Assembly: GCA_016702505.1 (NCBI GenBank)
Contig: JADJDU010000022.1
Coordinates: 1 to 13,311, forward strand
Length of the DNA stretch: 13,311 nucleotides
Source: Microthrixaceae bacterium
GTDB lineage: Bacteria > Actinomycetota > Acidimicrobiia > Acidimicrobiales > Iamiaceae
Direction of reading: 5' to 3'
Made by a program: the position numbers and the translations under genes. This document shows, piece after piece, positions 6,576 through 13,311 of the stretch (position 1 is its first letter; each line of letters opens with the position of its first letter). The notes under the pieces are model-generated. The model was not told where the DNA came from. It saw only the letters and a list, made by a program, of their open reading frames with translations, and searched no databases.

Positions 6576-7774
6576 CAGGGAGCCGACAGACCCCGCTCGC
6601 CGAGAAGGCGTCGGTAGGTGGCCAAGGTGATGTCGATCACCCGTCGCTGGTCGAACTCCTCGACCGCCTTGACCCGCGACGCCTCCCCCATGTGGGCTCG
6701 CCGCCGCCCATCGTTGGCCAGCACAGACACGGCCTCGCTCAGCGACCCAGCATCACGCGCTCGGACCAACAGACCGTTCCCCCCGTCGTCGACCACCTGA
6801 CGACATCCCCTGATGTCGGTGACCACCAACGGCACCCCGGTGGCGGCGGCCTCCATGGCCGACCGGGGAAAGCCCTCACGGTGCGAGGCCAACACGTACA
6901 CGTCCAACGCCCGGTAGAAGTCCTCCACATCGGAACGCTGACCCAGGAACGTGATCCCGGACTCGCCCGACACCCGAGCCAGGTCGGCCTCCACCAGACC
7001 ATCGGACTTGTCGGAATCGAGAGGACCGACCACCAGCCATCGCACCTGGGGATCGGTCTCACGCAAGGCCGAGGCCGCCTCGATCACCTCGGCCAGACCC
7101 TTCTCCCACACCAGTCGGGCCACAACGCCGACCGCCACCTGGTCTTCGGTCACACCGAACCGGAAGCGAGCCGCGGCCCTGGCTTCGGTGGTGGGGACCG
7201 AAAACCGCGACAGATCCACACCGTTGCCCAACACATGGATCCGATTCGCTGGGACCCGCAGCCGTCGAAGCACGGCCACGTCCTCCACGCTCTGGAGCAA
7301 TTCAGCATGGGAGCACGCTGCCGCCAGGCGTTCCAGCCCATAGACCACCGCTCGGCGCGGCCAGGAGTCTTCGGGGGTGGCGTACAGGCCGTGGACGGTG
7401 TTAACCACCACCGGCACCCGGGCAGCCCGGGCCGCCGGACGACCGAACCAACCCGGCTTCGGGTTGTGCAGGTGCACGATGTCGGGGCGTTCATGGCGGA
7501 ACAGGCGGTACAGCTCCCCGATCAGGGCCAGGTCCCGTCTCGGGTCCATGGCCCGGGTGGCATTGGCCAGCGCCACGTGACGGATCCCGGCCGCTTCGAG
7601 CGCTCCCACGTGGGGTCCGGGGGCTGACGCCCCCACGACCTCATACCCGGCCCGTGCAAAGGCCTGGAGCTGCGGCTTGAGCAACAGGTCCAGGCTCATG
7701 TCCACCGTGGTCACGTGGATCAGCTTCCGGCGACCACCGGCCCCCGGTGACCGCACCGCCCCAGATCGAGACAC
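6575..7774 (-). CDS. GT4-family glycosyltransferase (PglA/CapM-like)
   Basis: I chose GTG 7772-7774, 10 bases after the acetyltransferase stop, giving 399 residues; the open frame runs on to 7960, but that part overlaps the acetyltransferase and its composition is unlike the rest. The protein is a GT-B retaining glycosyltransferase of CAZy family GT4. Motifs: KLIHVTTVDMSL at the N-terminus, DIVHLHNPKPGWFG, VNTVHGLY, VLGNGVDLSRF, VGVVARLVWEKGL, and the donor-binding EGFPRSAME (E300 and E308) followed by GVPLVVTDIRG. It likely adds a sugar to the lipid-linked product of the PglC-like enzyme in the cytoplasm, near the membrane. The frame is free of indels. The acceptor and donor cannot be told from sequence; a PglA-like role (GalNAc to diNAc-bacillosamine) is a guess from neighbours. 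Confidence 0.88.
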   Translation of the reverse strand: MSRSGAVRSPGAGGRRKLIHVTTVDMSLDLLLKPQLQAFARAGYEVVGASAPGPHVGALEAAGIRHVALANATRAMDPRRDLALIGELYRLFRHERPDIVHLHNPKPGWFGRPAARAARVPVVVNTVHGLYATPEDSWPRRAVVYGLERLAAACSHAELLQSVEDVAVLRRLRVPANRIHVLGNGVDLSRFSVPTTEARAAARFRFGVTEDQVAVGVVARLVWEKGLAEVIEAASALRETDPQVRWLVVGPLDSDKSDGLVEADLARVSGESGITFLGQRSDVEDFYRALDVYVLASHREGFPRSAMEAAATGVPLVVTDIRGCRQVVDDGGNGLLVRARDAGSLSEAVSVLANDGRRRAHMGEASRVKAVEEFDQRRVIDITLATYRRLLGERGLSAP

Positions 7775-7784
7775 GGTGTCGATC

Positions 7785-8473
7785 TCAGCCGTTGCCGAGA
7801 GAGCTCGGTCGGGCCGGAACCCCGTGGACGGTGGTGGCGGCGGCAACATCGTGGAGCACCACCGCTCCCGCCCCGACCCTGGCGTCTGGGCCGACGCGAA
7901 CCCGGGGACCGACCACAGCGCCCACGCCGAAGAAGCTGCGCTCACCGACCTCGACGCCACCGGTGAGACGACAGCCCGGGCTCAAGGTGACGTGATCCCT
8001 CAAGATCACGTCGTGGGACAGGCTGCAACCCACGTTCACCTGCACGCCCTCCCCCACCTCGACGTTGGTGGTGATGATGCTCCCCGCGGCGACGACCGAA
8101 CCGTCACCTAGGCGCACGTCTCGACCCACCGAGGCCGTGGGATGGACCAGCGCAGGCGCCAAGGCCACACCGGCCGCACGCACCTGAGCCGATAGCCGGC
8201 TGCGCAGCATCGCATCACCCACCGCCACCACGGCCACGAGTTGATCCGATCCGCAATCTCCCACCGTGTCCACACCGCCCAAGACGCGGGCACCCAACCG
8301 GGACAGCCTGGCCTCGGACTCCCCATCCGGTACGGCATCGTCGAGGAAACCCAGGAGGTTCCAGGCCGGGCCGGGATCGGCTGCGTTCACGGCCACGACC
8401 AGTTCGAACACCTCGCGACCATGGCCCCCAGCCCCACAATCACCAGGTCCCGGGCCGGGCCGACGTCGCTCAC
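7785..8473 (-). CDS. PglD/NeuD-like sugar O/N-acetyltransferase, one frameshift
   Basis: GTG 8471-8473 is followed by a Rossmann-type start that becomes GAGGHGREVFEL once one missing G is restored in the G-run near 8436. Downstream the frame is open to TGA 7785-7787 (about 229 residues). The C-terminal half is a left-handed beta-helix of hexapeptide repeats (VHPTASVGRDVRLGDGSVV through VGPRVRVGPDARVGAGAVV), ending in GVPAR as in PglD and NeuD. The HDV within the helix fits the catalytic His seen in PglD. The expected reaction is acetyl-CoA-dependent acetylation of the amino sugar made by the aminotransferase. Its stop is 10 bases before the GT4 start, so the two are probably co-transcribed. 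PglD-like N-acetylation is favoured by the neighbours but NeuD-like O-acetylation is possible. Confidence 0.85.
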
Positions 8474-8567
8474 GACCGGAGGATACCCATCACCTCGACC
8501 GCAGGGCGTCGCCCGCTCCTTCCCCATCCAGTCGGAGGCCGGCGACAGAACACCGCCGGAAGGCTCT

Positions 8568-8591
8568 GCAGTTCGGCGGATCCAGGCTCAG
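8568..8591 (-). repeat. Solitary IS1380-end-like sequence at nucleotidyltransferase stop
   Basis: Read leftward from 8590, the sequence is CTGAG then CCTGGATCCGCCGA, which matches the IS left end plus its target duplication (3047-3065) at 18 of 19 positions. The 24 bases 8568-8591 also match 4619-4642 at 21 of 24. It overlaps the TGA stop of the nucleotidyltransferase gene. No second end or transposase remnant is seen nearby. It may be a relic of an earlier element or chance. Confidence 0.4.
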
Positions 8592-9727
8592 CCACCGTGA
8601 TCACGGCGCTGACGTCGGGCTCCTCGCTGCAACAGCTTGGACCGGTTCATGTCCCGTGCACTCAGGTGTTCCCGGGACGGGAACAAGACACCGGCCGTAT
8701 ACGCCCATCGGTCCCCCAGTTGGGCAACTCGGACACCACCCTCAACCGGGAACGGCCGTAGGAGGATCCATCTCGTCGCTGGGCCATGATGATGCGACGC
8801 TCGCTCGGGCTGGGATCTACCTCATCGAACCAGGCCTTCCACCGTGGGAGGCTCACTCCCCGGCAGCGAGAGGATCGATGCCGCCGCCTCGTGGAGCACG
8901 GCGGTGCCGTTCCAGGCTTCGGCTTCGCTGACCACACCGTCGACCTCGACCTCCGAGGAGAGCAGGTAGCCCAGCAGGTCCCGACGGCTCATCAACCGTG
9001 GGATCGGCGAGCCCAGCATTGCGTGATAGGCGGCGTGAAGGACTCGCACGACCCGCGTCGGCGCCGACATGGTCACACCGGCAAGGTCGAAGTGGACGGG
9101 ATCGTCGAACAACCGCTCAACGGGGGACCCGCACGGCATGGACACCGTCACAGATGGTTCTATGGAGGTCTATCTCGACGTGGTCCGAGAACGTGAGCGT
9201 CACCGACTTGGCGAAGCGGCCATCGAAGCCGGGCCGCCGCTGGGGATAGGGACGATCGGCCCCCATCGCCACCAGCACCTCAACGGTTCGATCGATGTCG
9301 CTACCTCGCACCACCAGATCCAGGTCCCCGAAGGTACGCAGACCGGGCTCGAGCTCGTCCAGATGCGCCACCGCCGGCCCTTTGACCACCCGCAGGTCCG
9401 TGATCCCAGAGACAGCGAGACGCTCGGACACGTCGCACAGGCGATCCTCCAACTTCATGCACCACGCCAGGGCGTCGAGGTGGTGGCGCTCCAGCAGATC
9501 TACCTGGGCTTCCCCCAACAGAACGGCGCCCGACTCCGACGCCGCCATGAGCGCACCGGTCAACCGTTCAACCCGAACCGACTCCACCAGCGCAACCCCC
9601 AAGTGGCTCCAGTCGACCGGCTGGCCCCCAGATTGGCCCCTTGGACCATGGGCGCAGTCGTGGCCACCAGATGTTCGAGCTGGGACCCGAACCCGTGGTC
9701 CACCGACTGATCACTGTCGACCAGCAT
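8588..9727 (-). CDS. Nucleotidyltransferase-family protein (NTP_transf_5 type), about four frameshifts
   Basis: The start is ATG 9725-9727, with GGAGG (9734-9738, leftward) 6 bases before it. Reassembled over frame changes near 9640, 9123, 8846 and 8723, the product is about 380 residues. Family signs: QPVDWSHLGVALVES (W..L helix near residue 35), LRVVKGPAVAHL (the LKG motif), FGDLDLVVRG with the metal-binding D-x-D, HVEIDLHRTICDG, and a C-terminal helical part ending SELPNWGDRWAYTAGVLFPS and an Arg-rich tail. At least the 9123 and 8723 changes are single-base differences in C or G runs. Members occur beside HprK-like and PqqD-like genes in lasso-peptide (paeninodin-type) and exopolysaccharide clusters. 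The substrate here is unknown. The start overlaps the preceding PqqD-like gene by 17 bases. Confidence 0.75.
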
Positions 9728-10035
9728 CGTCATCCTCCGCATGCTGGTGAGGTCCCACCTCGACAAGGCCCGCCGCCGACATAGCCTCGACCGCGTCCCT
9801 GACCGCTTGGTCAACCACGTCGCCGCCTACCCCCACCGCCGCCCCCTGGGCCACGGCGATCAACTCGGAGAGCGTGTGGGGTGTGTCCAGCTCCACCCAC
9901 ACTCCGGCCGTGACGCCTTTGCAACCGGTGCAACTGTTCCTCACCCCGACCCAGCAGCAGGATCGACGCGCCGCATCGACGGGTGAACAGGTCTGTCCGA
10001 CGCGTCAACCGGACGTGATCGGGGCCCAGCGTCAT
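9711..10035 (-). CDS. Stand-alone PqqD-like (RRE) protein, one frameshift
   Basis: ATG 10033-10035 overlaps the kinase gene's TGA (10032-10034) in an ATGA junction, so translation is probably coupled. An extra base near 9918 splits the frame. Corrected, it reads MTLGPDHVRLTRR, then ILLLGRGEEQLHRL, then QGVTAGVWVELDTPHTLSEL, then a GGDVVDQAVRDAVEAM helix and GLVEVG, about 107 residues. That is the PqqD winged-helix pattern: beta strands, a leucine/Trp-containing helix and a final GLV. PqqD and RRE domains bind leader peptides or protein substrates and bring them to modifying enzymes. Here it sits between kinase-like and nucleotidyltransferase genes in one operon. Confidence 0.75.
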
Positions 10036-11244
10036 CTTGCACCGTCACCAATGGTTGCGGGTCGCTGGTGGATGAAGCCCAGGGCCGCCAGTTCGGAAAC
10101 CAGCTCTCCACCGGGACCCGTCATCTCGACGGCGCCGACGGTCAGGTCCCACAGCAGCGCCGCACCTGCCGCGTTCACGCTCACGACCGTACCGGCCTCA
10201 GGTTGATATGCCACCAGCTCACCGCAGGACCACACCCTCACCGTCGATCCCCACGACCAGGGCCCGCCGGGGGACGGCTCCGCCAGCGTCGCGGTAGTCG
10301 GAGCAGGTTGCACCTCGACCGCGGTCTTCTCGACCTCCAGGACCCATCGGCCACCCGAAGGCGAAGGCGGGTCGGCCATGAGCCTCTCGATCACCTCCAT
10401 CGCCTCCGCCGCATGCTCGTAGGACAGTCGCACAACGGGAACCTTCGCCACCAGCCGGGCGAAGGCGTCGAGCACCGACACCGGATCACGGCTGAGGTCG
10501 AGGTTGTTCATGCACAGCGCTTCCATGGCGGCGCCGAAACCGAGCTGTTCCCACCTCACCTCGTTGCCCAACCGCCGGTCCAGGATCACCACCACCGCGG
10601 GCTCGGCCACCAGCCGTTGACCACCGCCGAGGTCCGATGCGCACAACAGGAGCGGACCAGGGGACTCGACTCGTCCCGTCGCCGCGCCGGCCGGCAGCGC
10701 CCAGGCCCCCGACCTTGGCCACCACCGGACGGGTGAACGAATGCACCATGCCGGACACCCCGTCGAGAACCACCTGTTCGTCGTTCACCAGATCGAACCC
10801 CTGGCCGACCAGGTGCGATACCAACGTCGACTTCCCGGTGCCAGAGGCAGCCAGGACGAGCACGGCCCGCCCCAGAGGATCGGCCACCGCTCCGCCGTGA
10901 AGGGTTCCACTCGGCCCCATGTCCAAGAACCGCCGGCTCACCAGGCTCAGCACGGTGACCGCCACGCTCTCGACCGCCACCACCCGCTCCCCACCCCACT
11001 CGGGACGTACCCGCACCGTCGCCACCGGTTGAGGCTCCAGATGGACGACCAACGGGTCGCCATCGACCACGGTGACGTCGTCTCCCATCGACCGTCGGGC
11101 GATGGCGACACATCCCTCACGGGGCAGACCCAGCGGGGCCAGAGCGGCGGGCACAACACCGCTCCCGTGGTCGAGGATCACCAACCGTCGGTAGGTGGCC
11201 CTCGCCGGGGGAAAGCCCTCCCGACTCCAGGTGAACGATCCCAC
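10032..11244 (-). CDS. HPr-kinase-like protein with C-terminal PqqD-like domain
   Basis: About 403 residues after removing one extra C in the run 10706-10710 (the left copy lacks it and reads KVGAWALPAG). Residues 114-180 follow the HprK C-terminal kinase pattern: TLHGGAV, LGRAVLVLAASGTGKST with the P-loop at residues 132-140 (10825-10851), then GFDLVNDEQVVLDG as Walker-B-like strand and FTRPVVAKVGAW. The last ~65 residues (GELVAYQPEAGTVVSVNAAG, then ALLWDL and ELAALGFI) are PqqD-like. HprK relatives phosphorylate serine on proteins or peptides; the substrate here is not known. The start is GTG 11242-11244; a GTG at 11327-11329 would extend it if an extra base near 11310 is an error. Its stop overlaps the PqqD-like gene, and it heads the leftward operon. 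Confidence 0.82.
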
Positions 11245-11538
11245 CCGCCGGCCCGATCCCCACCGGACCGGGCGGTGCGGTAGGCGTCGCCGACTGTGCG
11301 TCTGTGGTGTCGGAGTGGATTCTGGTCACGGAACGGTGCTGGTCGGATCAGAGCGGGTCGGGTCGGTCACCTCCAGCGCTCGACTCCCGATCAGGCGAGT
11401 TCGGTTCATCGCGGTTCGCCTCGTAGATCAGCAACGGAGCCGGATAGAGCGATGGTAGATCCCCCGATGCCCTACCCAAGTCGACCGCCCAGAGAAGTCA
11501 CCTCCCTTCGGATCTGGCGACCAAGGCAGACTGGACCT
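11245..11538. promoter_or_regulatory. Divergent intergenic region (right copy)
   Basis: Same region as 777-1065, with scattered differences. It lies between the first gene of the leftward kinase operon and the rightward membrane-peptide gene, so promoters for both directions are expected. I see no clear hexamer pair or operator. Part of it may be kinase coding sequence if translation starts at the upstream GTG. Confidence 0.4.
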
Positions 11539-11634
11539 ATGAGGCACCGTCTCATCCTCGTGGCCATCGCAGCCGCCGCCTTCGTGGCGGTGAACCTGCT
11601 CGTGTTCGCGATCTCCGAGCTCGTCTGGCCATGA
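11539..11634 (+). CDS. 31-residue single-span membrane peptide (right copy)
   Basis: Same ORF as 1066-1161, starting ATG 11539 and ending TGA 11632-11634, with MRHR instead of MSHR at the start. The hydrophobic span and SELVWP tail are unchanged. It is one of the few stretches of the repeat with no indel between copies. Whether it is translated is not shown by the sequence. Confidence 0.4.
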   Translation: MRHRLILVAIAAAAFVAVNLLVFAISELVWP

Positions 11635-11707
11635 CGGCGACCCCGTCCCCGACAGCGAGGTCGCGCCCGAGCCACCAATCCGCTGCACTCCCCATCCCGT
11701 GATCCTC

Positions 11708-11713
11708 TAATAT
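11708..11713 (+). promoter_or_regulatory. Possible -10 element TAATAT (right copy)
   Basis: Identical in sequence and spacing to 1235-1240, 28 bases before the Tat-substrate ATG at 11742. No -35 element is evident. Confidence 0.3.
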
Positions 11714-11741
11714 GTCCCCGACCTGATTTGAGGAGGGCTGA

Positions 11742-12266
11742 ATGAGCGATCGAGAGAACAACCAGGCCGACGACGCCAGCATCACCAGGCGTGACGCCAT
11801 GCGCAAAGCGGCGGGCATCGGCGCAGTGGCTGGCGTTGCAGGCCGCCATCGATCAACGGAATGTCGATCGTGCCGACCTTCGCTGCCGCGGCCAGCACCG
11901 CCCCCATCGTCATGACCGGCACGGCCACCAAGACCCTGGGGTGCTTCGGGCCGGATTCCTTCGCCGTCGACCTAACCCACCCGACCATCCCCGCCAACAG
12001 CGGCTGGTGGAACTTCGCCTTCCAGGGTTGCACCGCGCTCAACACTGAGTCGGTTCGCTACGATTTCTTGGGCGGCCGGACCGACTGCTACAAGGAGCCG
12101 GTCGGCTACCAGTGCAAGATGGAGCTGCTCAACGGCACCACCGTCGTCTACGACACCGGGCACATCGACAGCACCGGCAACCAGCCCGGCGGCACCATCT
12201 TCATCGGCACCGCCGCCTACCCCAATGGTTTCCGGAAACATGAACTGGCGCATCACCTGCGTCTGA
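11742..12266 (+). CDS. Tat-exported cysteine-containing protein (right copy, two frameshifts)
   Basis: ATG 11742 follows the same AGGAGGG ribosome site. The twin-arginine start (SITRRDAMRK) is intact, but bases are lost in the signal's hydrophobic part near 11834-11846, and an extra C near 12230 replaces the normal GNMNWRITCV end by an unrelated tail up to 12271. Between these, the mature part is open and includes the C lost in the left copy. Compared with that copy there is one extra Ala near the cleavage region, three amino-acid changes in a row of four (SAAS to TALN, 12032-12043) and one Leu-to-Pro change near 12183. All five cysteines of the corrected product are shared. The clustered changes suggest a real variant. 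Confidence 0.7.
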
Positions 12267-12317
12267 CCTGAACCTGCTCACGTCCTTCCTCGACCGTCCT
12301 CAGGTCGGAGACGCCGT

Positions 12318-13311
12318 TTGGCGGTGGCCGTGCGCGGACCAGTTCTGGCCTGGGCCCCGTGGGCGGCGGCACCCGTGGTGCTGGACCGGCGGGCCCTGGC
12401 CGTGCTCGACGCATTCGACGGCTCCCCCCTTCCCCGCTGGCCGACGCCTCGCCGCTGACAGAAGCCGAGACCGCTCGGAAGCGCTCATCGAACTTCAACA
12501 CCTCGCGGTCATGTTCGCTCGGGTCGGCCTACTGGACGACGGCACCCACCACCCTCGCCCGAACCTGACCGCCCTCGGCCGTCCCGTGACCGTGTGCGAC
12601 CGCGACTGGTGGAGGCTTGACGCCTGACCATCACCGACCTGCACCTCGATGATCGACTCCTCACCGTGTCGAGTACAGACGAACGGCTCTCACAGGTCCT
12701 ACCGGCCTGACCGGGCTCCACTCCACGACGCGAGACGCCATAGACGACACCACCCGCCTCGAGTTGGTGGTGGCCAGGTCCGAACGAGAGCGGGGGGTCA
12801 CGCCCTCTACGGCCGAGGGGGCGGGTCTACGCCCGCTCGACAGATCGGGCGCTGATCCACCAGTTCTGTCTATACCTCGCCTCCTGGCCTGGCTTGCCAC
12901 CGATCCCGACGTGGTGTGGCTCGACTCGCTGCTCCTCCATCGAGACGGAGAAGCTGCACTGCTGCACGGCCGAGCCCGCCATGTGGACCCAGTTCGGCCG
13001 ACGCCTGGAACAGCGGGCTGGCAAGGGCGCCGTCGGTCCGGCCGCCCTGGACCCGGCCACCGCCAGGTCGTCGTTCCCCCCATGCCCACCGGGGTGGTGG
13101 CCGAGGCCATGGACCTCCTCGACCATCACCTCGACACCGGTAGTCGTTTTGGGTCTCGGCTGACGGTGACCAGGATCGATGACCTGGCCCCCGACTACGA
13201 GGTGTCATTCCTGATCAACGCCGGCCACGACCTGAGCGATCTGAGCCCACCTCTAACCGGATGGCGGGTGGCGCTCGCGGCATTTGAGGGGCCAGCGATG
13301 CCTGGCCCAGC
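12318..13311 (+). CDS. PqqD-like / degenerate HPr-kinase-like protein (right copy, truncated, many indels)
   Basis: Right copy of the gene at 1844-2975, starting at TTG 12318 with GGAG 7 bases upstream, and cut by the window end before its last ~40 codons. The N-terminus reads MAVAVRGPVLAWAPWAAA, which differs from the left copy by two compensating indels and may be the better version. Frame is lost repeatedly from about 12425 onward: for example a missing C near 12626, missing bases near 12701, 12799 and 12981, and a disturbed stretch at 13018-13050. It is not translatable as it stands. The error density at the window end suggests poor sequence, not decay. Confidence 0.65.

Larger units (their letters stand above)
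10465..13311. repeat. Right copy of ~2.85-kb terminal direct repeat
   Basis: This is the second copy of 1-2849 in the same orientation. It carries the better reading of the kinase/PqqD gene (one frameshift against several in the left copy). Its own right part, from about 12300 to the end, is heavily disturbed by indels and small substitutions. The damage thus rises toward the outer end of each copy, as expected for low-coverage contig ends. A few differences are clustered substitutions (for example 12032-12043 against 1559-1570) and may be true variation. Confidence 0.95.

Noticed and set aside
6692..7627. 311-residue rightward ORF
   Set aside because: Antisense to the GT4 gene, whose frame contains all family motifs; the ORF is His/Gln/Gly-rich with no domain signs.
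7775..7960. N-terminal extension of the GT4 protein
   Set aside because: The extra residues overlap the acetyltransferase and lack GT features. GTG 7774 lies just after the acetyltransferase stop and leads directly into the usual GT4 N-terminus.
8588..12266. A complete lasso-peptide cluster
   Set aside because: Kinase, RRE and nucleotidyltransferase fit, but there is no asparagine-synthetase-like cyclase, no transglutaminase-like leader peptidase, no ABC transporter and no convincing precursor peptide.
1..13311. A plasmid or phage genome
   Set aside because: The terminal repeat suggests circularity, but I find no replication, partition, mobilisation, integrase or structural genes. Topology is left open.

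Overview
The window is GC-rich DNA, with G/C at almost every third codon position, frequent GTG/TTG starts and long spurious antisense ORFs. This and the protein types suggest an uncultured high-GC actinobacterium, perhaps an Acidimicrobiia relative. That placement is inference; no rRNA or tRNA marker is present. I see no replication gene, CRISPR array or RNA gene.

Layout. (1) Bases 1-2849 and 10465-13311 are two copies of the same ~2.85-kb segment, so the window begins and ends in the same sequence, offset by ~10.46 kb. Each copy holds, in order: a leftward gene for an HPr-kinase-like protein (P-loop present, PqqD-like C-terminus), a divergent promoter region, a rightward 31-residue membrane peptide, a Tat-exported cysteine-containing protein, and a rightward PqqD-like/HPr-kinase-like protein whose P-loop is destroyed. 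(2) A complete IS1380-type element (3052-4637, 14-bp inverted ends, 5-bp target duplication) sits between that block and (3) a sugar-modification block: a PglC-like phosphoglycosyl transferase and a PglE-like aminotransferase to the right, then convergently a GT4 glycosyltransferase and a PglD/NeuD-like acetyltransferase to the left. (4) The leftward operon continues upstream with a nucleotidyltransferase of the NTP_transf_5 type, a stand-alone PqqD-like protein and the full-length kinase/PqqD gene, joined by short overlaps.

How the genes may work together. HPr-kinase-like protein, PqqD-like (RRE) protein and nucleotidyltransferase occur together as tailoring genes in some lasso-peptide clusters (the paeninodin type) and near exopolysaccharide genes. 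Here they accompany a Tat-exported protein, a kinase-dead paralogue and four bacillosamine/capsule-type sugar genes. No lasso cyclase or leader peptidase is visible. I propose, as inference, a modification system in which PqqD-like domains present a protein or peptide to the kinase and nucleotidyltransferase, linked to surface glycan assembly.

Data quality. Many genes are broken by single-base indels, often in G/C runs. Where two copies exist, the indels differ and the copies repair each other. The transposase, sugar transferase and GT4 frames are clean. I treat most frameshifts as probable sequence errors. The terminal repeat could mean a circular ~10.46-kb molecule, a tandem duplication or an assembly artefact.
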